NCBI GenBank assembly: GCA_011503125.2
Contig: WWBZ02000022.1
Location: forward strand, 3,286,001 to 3,350,000
DNA length: 64,000 nucleotides
Source: Botryosphaeria dothidea
Lineage: Eukaryota > Ascomycota > Dothideomycetes > Botryosphaeriales > Botryosphaeriaceae
Direction: 5' to 3'
Made by a program: the position numbers and the translations under genes. Positions 58,025 to 64,000 of the stretch are shown in pieces; the stretch's first letter is position 1; every line of letters begins with the position of its first letter. The notes below the pieces were generated by a model. That model was not told where the DNA came from. It searched no databases and saw only the letters and a program-made list of their open reading frames with translations.

Positions 58025-58468
58025 TCATGGATTTGACGAGCAGACGGTGTGGGAGCAGGCGGGAGAGCAGGCGGCGCGGGTTGAGCTTCGAAAAGTCGCG
58101 GGCCGGTCTTGGCAGGCGATCCGCGCGGATGCACCAGACCAGGCAGGCCAAAGCAGCCGCGCGCCAGCGAGCCTTGCAGCATCAGCATCAGAAAACATCA
58201 CAGCCGGCGCGCACAACGCACCCGCACAGCTGCTCATCTCGCACCACGCGCCCTTGCATAGCCCACGTCGAGTGCAGCGACGCGTCGGCAGACCGGTGGC
58301 TGCAGGTCTTGGCGTCCGCGCGCCCGTGCCTGAGCGCCGCCTTTCGACCACTGTCTGCACTGCACCTGCTTGCTTGACCTCACCCAGCACCAGGCCCATC
58401 GCGCGCACACTCCCATCCGCATCGCCTCCGCCTCCGAGGGCCCCAGACAACCACCGCCCACGCGAGCC
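58025..58468. promoter_or_regulatory. Divergent promoter region, helical-repeat gene and nuclear-type gene
   Basis: 444 bases between start codons at 58024 (-) and 58469 (+), very GC-rich, with numerous chance frames on both strands. No specific site identified. Confidence 0.4.
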
Positions 58469-61261
58469 ATGTCGACCGCCAACGGCGCACTCACGCCGCC
58501 TCCAGCCCCGCAGCACCCAGAACCCCAGAACGCCTCTCCGTCCGCCGCGAAACGAAAGCGCTCGACCAGCCAAGCAAACGCGCTCACCGACCGTCAACAG
58601 CCCGCGCAAAAGTCTCAACCCCCGCAATCCGACGCCCGCACCCTTAAAGCCCTGCTCGAAGATGTCCTTGACATTCTGAAGAGGTCTGCACCCTTGGCCG
58701 CCCTGCGCCACGCCCTGCAGCGCCGTCGCCGCAGCACTTGCTAACTTTCCATCTGCCACAGTTACGATACCACTCCGTCCATCCTCGACCAGCAAGTCCG
58801 CAGCAATGGAGACCGTGCCGTGTCTGGGGAGCCCACCACCAAGCGCACCAAGCTTGCACAGCTCCCGTCCGCTGGCGCTTCCATCGCCGAAAAGGTCCAA
58901 GCCGACGCCTACGCGTCCTTAGACGACCTCGTCGCCGATGTTGAATCTGTCTGCTCTCAGCTCCTCGCCTCCATCAATGCGCAAAATGCATCTTCCGAAG
59001 CTGACACGAAATTAATCACCGGGACACTGGCCTTCAAGAAAGTCCTGAAGAACATTGTCATTCGGGAAACCCACCGAAAAGCTGCCGCTGTAAAGGCCGT
59101 AGAAGAGGAAGATGACACTGTGGATGATGATGATGGTAAGGCAGAGACCAATGGTGTTATCAAGAAGGAACCCGTGGATGAAGAGGTGGACAGCTTCTCT
59201 AGCAGTAGAGCCGTCCTTACGCTCTTCGCATCAGCGCAAGGCAACAAGCAGCTCTTCTCCAGCTTGCAGAAACCCGTGAAGGTCGAAGGAAAGACGAAAA
59301 CCGAAACTGTCGAGCTCGACAGCGCCGTCGATGTGACGCTACCTTTGGATGAAAGCGGTCTGCCCAGCATGATCTCCACGACCAAGATTATCCCAGTGCA
59401 TACCGAGGACGCCATTGGTGGAAAAAGCAAGGGCCCTACGTTCGGGGACGTCTTCGGTCCGCCGCCAAAATTCAGAGATTTGAAGCCACCTGTGCCCGCA
59501 ATTCAGACCACCAACAAAGGAAACACCATTACCTGGGGTCAGCAGGACTTGACTCTGAGGACTGGTCGTCGGGGCTCTTCTTACTCTAGTCAAAAGCTCA
59601 CCACCGGTGATTGGCTTGGTTACAGTGGTTTAGACGTTGAAAAAGAGCCCTCATCACCTTCGGCTAAGAGGAAACAAAGGGATCGCGCACTCAGCACCGG
59701 CGAGGTCAATCCCCCGCTCCCAGATGAGGAGCAAGCCAAGCTTGATAAGGCCAGAGCGGATGCATTATTCCGAAGTGTTTACTCAAGCTTCGCGCCTACT
59801 CATGACGATGGCGTGGCCGTGGTACCCGAGGAGACCAAGAACCGCGTCTGGTGGCAAAAGGTTGGCGAGAAGCGGTTCAATGAGGTCTTTGCGCTCGATC
59901 CTGCACTACTGGATGCCCAGCCAGGAGAGGCCATGGAGGGGGTGACCGAGGAAAATGCGAATGAGGACGAGACATTCAAGGAAGCCGCTGAACAGTTTGA
60001 GCCGGAAGAGCTCAAAACCTCGGAGAAGTCAGAGCAAGACAAAGAAGACAAGGAGATTGACGAGCTTTTGCAAGAGATTTCCGAGCTTTTGGAAACGCTC
60101 CACTCCTACCAACGAATCAGGCACAGCACCTTGGCGCCTTCGACGAGAGCACCTGCCGGTCAGGATACTGCTGTACAACCCTCGGCTCCATCGACAGATG
60201 AGCTGGACATTTATGGCATGTTGAAGACGCAGCTCTCCTTGATGGTCTCTCAACTCCCGCCGTACGCGGTAGCGAAGCTGAACGGAGATCAGTTGGAGGA
60301 TCTGAACATCAGCAAAAAACTTGTCATTGAGACCAAGGACTACCGTGGCGTCATGGAAGAAGACCAGGTGTCGAAGCTGGCAAAATCTGCTGCTATTGGC
60401 GCCACTGTAGGTACACCGGCTGTCCGCCCACCTGGAGCCCATTACTCACCAGCGAATCAATACGGCCGGACTCCTGCCGCACCACAATATGCTGGCAGGC
60501 CCGTTGGAGGTCCGCCCTCCTACTATCCGCAACAAGGAGGGCCTGCCCGGACACCGTCTATACCTCGCTATCCGTCTCAGGGTTATCAAACCCCCGGAGC
60601 CTATGCCTCCACTGCCCAGCGTCCATCCTATGGCGGGCCCGCATATGCCCAAACCCCTCGTCAACCATCTTACGGCGCAGCTGCATCGACGTATGGGCAA
60701 GCACCTCATTCCTACTATCGAGGACCACCGGCCGGGTACGGCATGGCCCCTTCCTACTACCAGTCGACTCCTCAAGGCGCAGCGCAAAATCGTTACATGC
60801 AACCGGGCTCGGCTTACCCTCCGCGAACCCAGGGAGCAGCGCCGATGTACAATTACACAGCCACTGGCAGTCCGCAAGTCCGCACAGCATCGCCGCTGAA
60901 ACAGGGGCAGCCAGGTGCCGGCCAAACTCCCTACCCGCAGCAACGATCCCCGTCAGGAAACCCATACGGTACACCAGCGCACCAGCAGTCCCAGCGCCCT
61001 TCATACTACCCCCACACCCCTTATGGCACCAGCTCGCAACCAGCTCAAACGTTGACACCTTCAGCCAACGCGAGCTATCACGCCAGCATCCAAGCACACG
61101 CCCGGGCCACCCTGGGGGTCTCAGCAGCGCAGGCCAACATGGCGAGGGCATCAAGCGGTACGCCACAGCCGCCTGGTAGCTCTGGATCTGGTGGACAGAC
61201 GCAGTTTGGTGGCCAAAGTCAAGGTCAGGGACAAGGTAGCACTACAGCTGTTGCCTCATAG
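58469..61261 (+). CDS. Nuclear-type protein with Pro/Gln/Tyr-rich C-terminus, unknown function
   Basis: Two exons (58469-58683, 58762-61261) sum to 2715 nt, 904 aa. Residues 1-50 are Pro/Ser-rich with KRKR. The splice joins ALLEDVLDILK to SYDTTPSILDQQV, a helical N-terminal region continuing through SLDDLVADVESVCSQLLASI. The middle (about 200-450) contains conserved-looking blocks FGDVFGPPPKFRDLKPP, GNTITWGQQDLTLRTGRRGS, GDWLGYSGLDVEK and RVWWQKVGEKRFNEVFALD, then a helical segment (KEIDELLQEISELLETLHSYQRI, DIYGMLKTQLSLMVSQLPPYA). From about 540 it is a Tyr/Pro/Gln/Gly-rich low-complexity tail of prion-like composition. Such a layout is common in chromatin-remodelling and Mediator-type subunits, but I cannot name the family. 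Confidence 0.75.
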
Positions 61262-62483
61262 AAGAAGACTCGGTCATTGGAAAGAATGGGTGGAGTGCAT
61301 GCATGCAAAAAATTCAAGGCGCAATACGGCGAGGTCGTTTGGCTACTGGATACTCTGGGCGATTTGAGCAATTGACAGAATAATACCGGGGGGCGTTTCT
61401 TCGATTTTAAAAGGTTCTCAGAAAGGATCTTCGAATTTCTCTTCGCGCATTGGGCCTTGGGAAGATATCCAAGGTCAAAAGGGAGGAATCATGGGGAGCT
61501 GCGTCGTTGGAGCCTCATGATGAACCTTGTGGCTTCTGCTATTACCTTCGTCGTTCTTGTGCCTTTTTCCATTCCTAAGTTGACGCGCGATACATGATAT
61601 AGAATTTTTACCCTAGCGGTAGCCGACAGGCTATAGGAACAATGCGAAACTTTAAAAGAGCGTGTGTTGCCTGGTTCTGTGACAGTGACGTAGATCGGGT
61701 ATCGCCATCGCAGGAGATTTTGCTCCGAGTGTGGAAATGCTGAAGCTATATTCTCTGTGGACTCGAGCGAACTGAAGATGGCCGAAGCATTTACAACTCG
61801 TGTTCTAGAATCGAAGGGGGAAAAGAATACCCAAAACTACTGTCCCTATTGGACACAACTCTACGTCGATTACTCTGCTCTCATTCAGTAACAGCTCAGC
61901 GCACGCTCTGGAGTCTAGAAGTTAATTTGGCTTGCTCACATCCCTTACAAAGGCCTTCGTTGTGCGTCGGCGTGAGTGGACCCCAAGACGACCCAGCATG
62001 ATGGTTGTGCATAAGATTGCTCCACAACCTCACGCACCGGTGATTATCTACACTACCTTCGGCGACCGCTTTGGCCTTCGCATTTATCCTCGCCATCTAT
62101 TCGGCGATTAACTTACGACTTAGCATCAGCACAACCGGCGAACAACGGATGTAACACGTTCGCATTCACCATGTGGCCAGGTAGCTCGCCGCATGCGGAA
62201 CAGTCACGAAGCGGGGCCCCAAGCGGCGCGGCTCGTTGTCTGGAGGACGCGAATCCCCGCGGCGCATCTGCTAGTCCTCCTAGCCTCGATACTTCGTCGC
62301 CAGCCGCTTTGGTGACATCATGCAAGTTGCATAGAACTTCTAGCTTCTCCGCACGGCTATCCGTCTCGCCGAGGCTCCTAGGCTACTTCAACCATGCTCC
62401 TCCCTCCCTCCGTCTCTCGAAGGATTCATACGGGGCTGATCTCGTTTTGATCATATCAAATTATTTTTAACACCACCATCAAA
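61262..62483. other. Intergenic region upstream of the MAPEG gene
   Basis: 1.2 kb. The left part is the 3' flank of the preceding gene; the right part is C/T-rich before ATG 62484. Frames such as plus 62171-62470 show no family features. No RNA gene recognised. Confidence 0.4.
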
Positions 62484-63022
62484 ATGGTCACAGTCGGCCT
62501 CGGCGTCCCTGTTCCTCTCCTCGCGCCCGTTACAGCGACGTGGACGGCGCCCTTTGCCCTATATCTTGCCTACCTCTCCAATCGCGTCGCCTACTATCGC
62601 ATCAAAAATTCCACGTCCGCATCCTCAACTTCCCGTCTCGCAATTCCATTCTAATACTTCACAGCTACCTCGGCGATCGCGCGAAACCTCTCGCCTCAGG
62701 CCCGGAGCCAACTCCCCCAGAAGATGATCCGCTGTTCGTCTCGACGCGCTGCCACTCAAACTTCCTGGAGAACGTGCCGCTCGCGCTCGTCGTATCGGCG
62801 ATTGCGGAGCTAAATGGCGCGAATAGGCGCGTCTTGCACTACGCGCTAGCGAGTTTGTTCGTGGCGCGCGTTGCGCACGCGGAGCTGGGATTGACGAGGC
62901 AGTTCAGAGGCATCAAGGGCTTGGGCTTGGGCAGGATCACTGGGTTTTATGGAAGTCAGGTGTTCTTGGTGGGTGTGGCTGGGTGGACGGCGTATTTGGT
63001 GAAGGGTTATTGGGGGTTCTAG
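62484..63022 (+). CDS. MAPEG family membrane protein
   Basis: Two exons (62484-62614, 62665-63022) sum to 489 nt, 162 aa, the normal MAPEG size. MAPEG proteins are four-helix, trimeric ER-membrane enzymes such as microsomal glutathione transferases. Seen: helix 1 VTATWTAPFALYLAYLSNRVAYYRI; the loop with the family signature RCHSNFLENVPLALVVSAIAELNG (Asn-Phe-x-Glu-x-x-Pro in the second helix, glutathione-binding); helix 3 VLHYALASLFVARVAHAELG; helix 4 ITGFYGSQVFLVGVAGWTAYLV. The 50-nt intron has a weak GTCCGC donor but a good CTAAT branch point and joins KNST to YLGDR in frame. Whether it conjugates glutathione is unknown. Confidence 0.88.
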
Positions 63023-63868
63023 ATGGTGAGAAGACAAGACATCGGAGAAAGGGCTGAACTCGTCATTGGTGCATGGCTTCGTGCTCTATTCGCTGGGTAC
63101 TATTATGGAGGGACTGCCCGAAAGTAGACGCGCGAGGACGGTCGCTTCAGAATGCTCTGCGGTGGGGCACACGGAGATGAAGGGGGAAAAGACGTGATGG
63201 GACGCGTTGCTACGCTGCGGAAGTTTGTCGAGTAATCGTCGTTAGTATGGACAATGATACATGCGTGCACATGACCCGTAATGATCTTCTTAGGTGGTAT
63301 AATTGCGAGGCCAGGGTGATGATTCAACTGGCCATTCCTGGTGCGCTTGGCACAATTACTTGTGAACGGCAGGCGTCGCAAAGAATGAAGAGACAATTCA
63401 TCAGCGGAGCTTATCAACGCCCCCGACGTCAGCGGGCCTGATCGGGTAGCACGATGGGCAGGCGGACGTATAGGCGGTGATGAACGCAGGTGGGCATGAA
63501 ACGTAACGGGGGCGCCGCAATTGGATCGTCAGGGCTCTGGGGCAGATGACGTATTGTGGCTAGCGCCCGCCTCGCCCTGCCTCTGCTGCGCTGCCCGCCG
63601 CTGCCTGCCTTGGTGCCCTACCGAAACTACCAACCACACTCTTCCTTAGCCCAAACCCACCACCGACTGCTTGCCTGAAAGAAAGAACAAACCACTTCTC
63701 CCCTCGACACAACCCATCTACCAAACAACTCCCCCGCGCCAATCCACCCGCCGCCGAAACACTCCACCGCAGCCTGCTCGCCCGCCGTCACTCCACCCCG
63801 CAAGCCCACTAAAACCCGCGATCCCCAACGAACCTCGCCCATCCCTCTCTCCACACCCTGCCTTCGCC
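63023..63868. other. Intergenic region and leader of the last gene
   Basis: 846 bases. From about 63560 it is strongly C/A-rich on the plus strand, a typical fungal leader for the gene starting at 63869. No gene supported in the left part. Confidence 0.4.
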
Positions 63869-63939
63869 ATGTCGAACGCGCCTACTCTGATTAACCTGCC
63901 GCCGCCTCCCTCGGACCCGGTGACGCCCTCAGATGTTCC
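63869..63939 (+). CDS. First exon of a gene truncated by the window end
   Basis: ATG 63869 after a long C/A-rich leader opens a frame MSNAPTLINLPPPPSDPVTP, ending at a GTAAGC donor at 63940. The product cannot be identified from 23 residues; the remainder lies beyond base 64000. The downstream bases would be intron. Confidence 0.45.
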
Positions 63940-64000
63940 GTAAGCTTCCCACATACCCGCTATTGCACTTCAGCCCTCAGGACCCCGGCCACCCTCAGGC

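Overview
This window is nuclear DNA of a filamentous ascomycete (Pezizomycotina; Dothideomycetes is my best guess, not proven). It has dense protein-coding genes on both strands, mostly 48-100 nt GT-AG introns with gctaac/gctgac-like branch points, and families typical of that group (deuterolysin, DUF3176, DUF7730, MAPEG, BRE4-like). For multi-exon genes I joined exons by splice signals and family conservation and checked that the exon lengths sum to a multiple of three. All coordinates are from reading, not from software.

Layout. 0-12 kb: a BRE4/FUSC-like membrane protein (+), a DnaJ protein (+), acetoacetyl-CoA synthetase (+), a tiny spliced transcript with a 47-codon ORF (+), and an AIG2-like protein (-). 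12-23 kb: CDC48 (+), a small unknown protein (-), the MAPK-cascade adaptor STE50 (+), and a DUF7730/F-box-like protein (+). 23-34 kb is the more accessory part: a fused 5-oxoprolinase/hydantoinase (-) divergently paired with an allantoate-permease-type MFS transporter (+), then a DUF3176 membrane protein (-) and an NmrA-like reductase (-). 34-36.6 kb is gene-poor and holds a decayed aromatic-ring hydroxylase fragment. 36.7-48.3 kb: DNA polymerase epsilon catalytic subunit POL2 (-) divergent from COX20 (+), an unknown basic protein (+), and quinolinate phosphoribosyltransferase BNA6 (-) divergent from an F-box protein (+). 51-64 kb: a secreted deuterolysin (+), ribosome assembly factor RSA3 (-), a large probably mitochondrial protein (-) divergent from a Pro/Gln/Tyr-rich nuclear-type protein (+), a MAPEG protein (+), and the first exon of a gene running off the window (+).

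Most genes are core housekeeping functions (protein extraction, replication, NAD synthesis, cytochrome oxidase assembly, ribosome assembly). The most coherent accessory unit is the transporter plus oxoprolinase pair, which shares a 704-bp promoter with several GATA-type sites and looks like an uptake-and-hydrolysis module for a cyclic-amide nitrogen source. I found no CRISPR array, complete transposon, rRNA or convincing tRNA.
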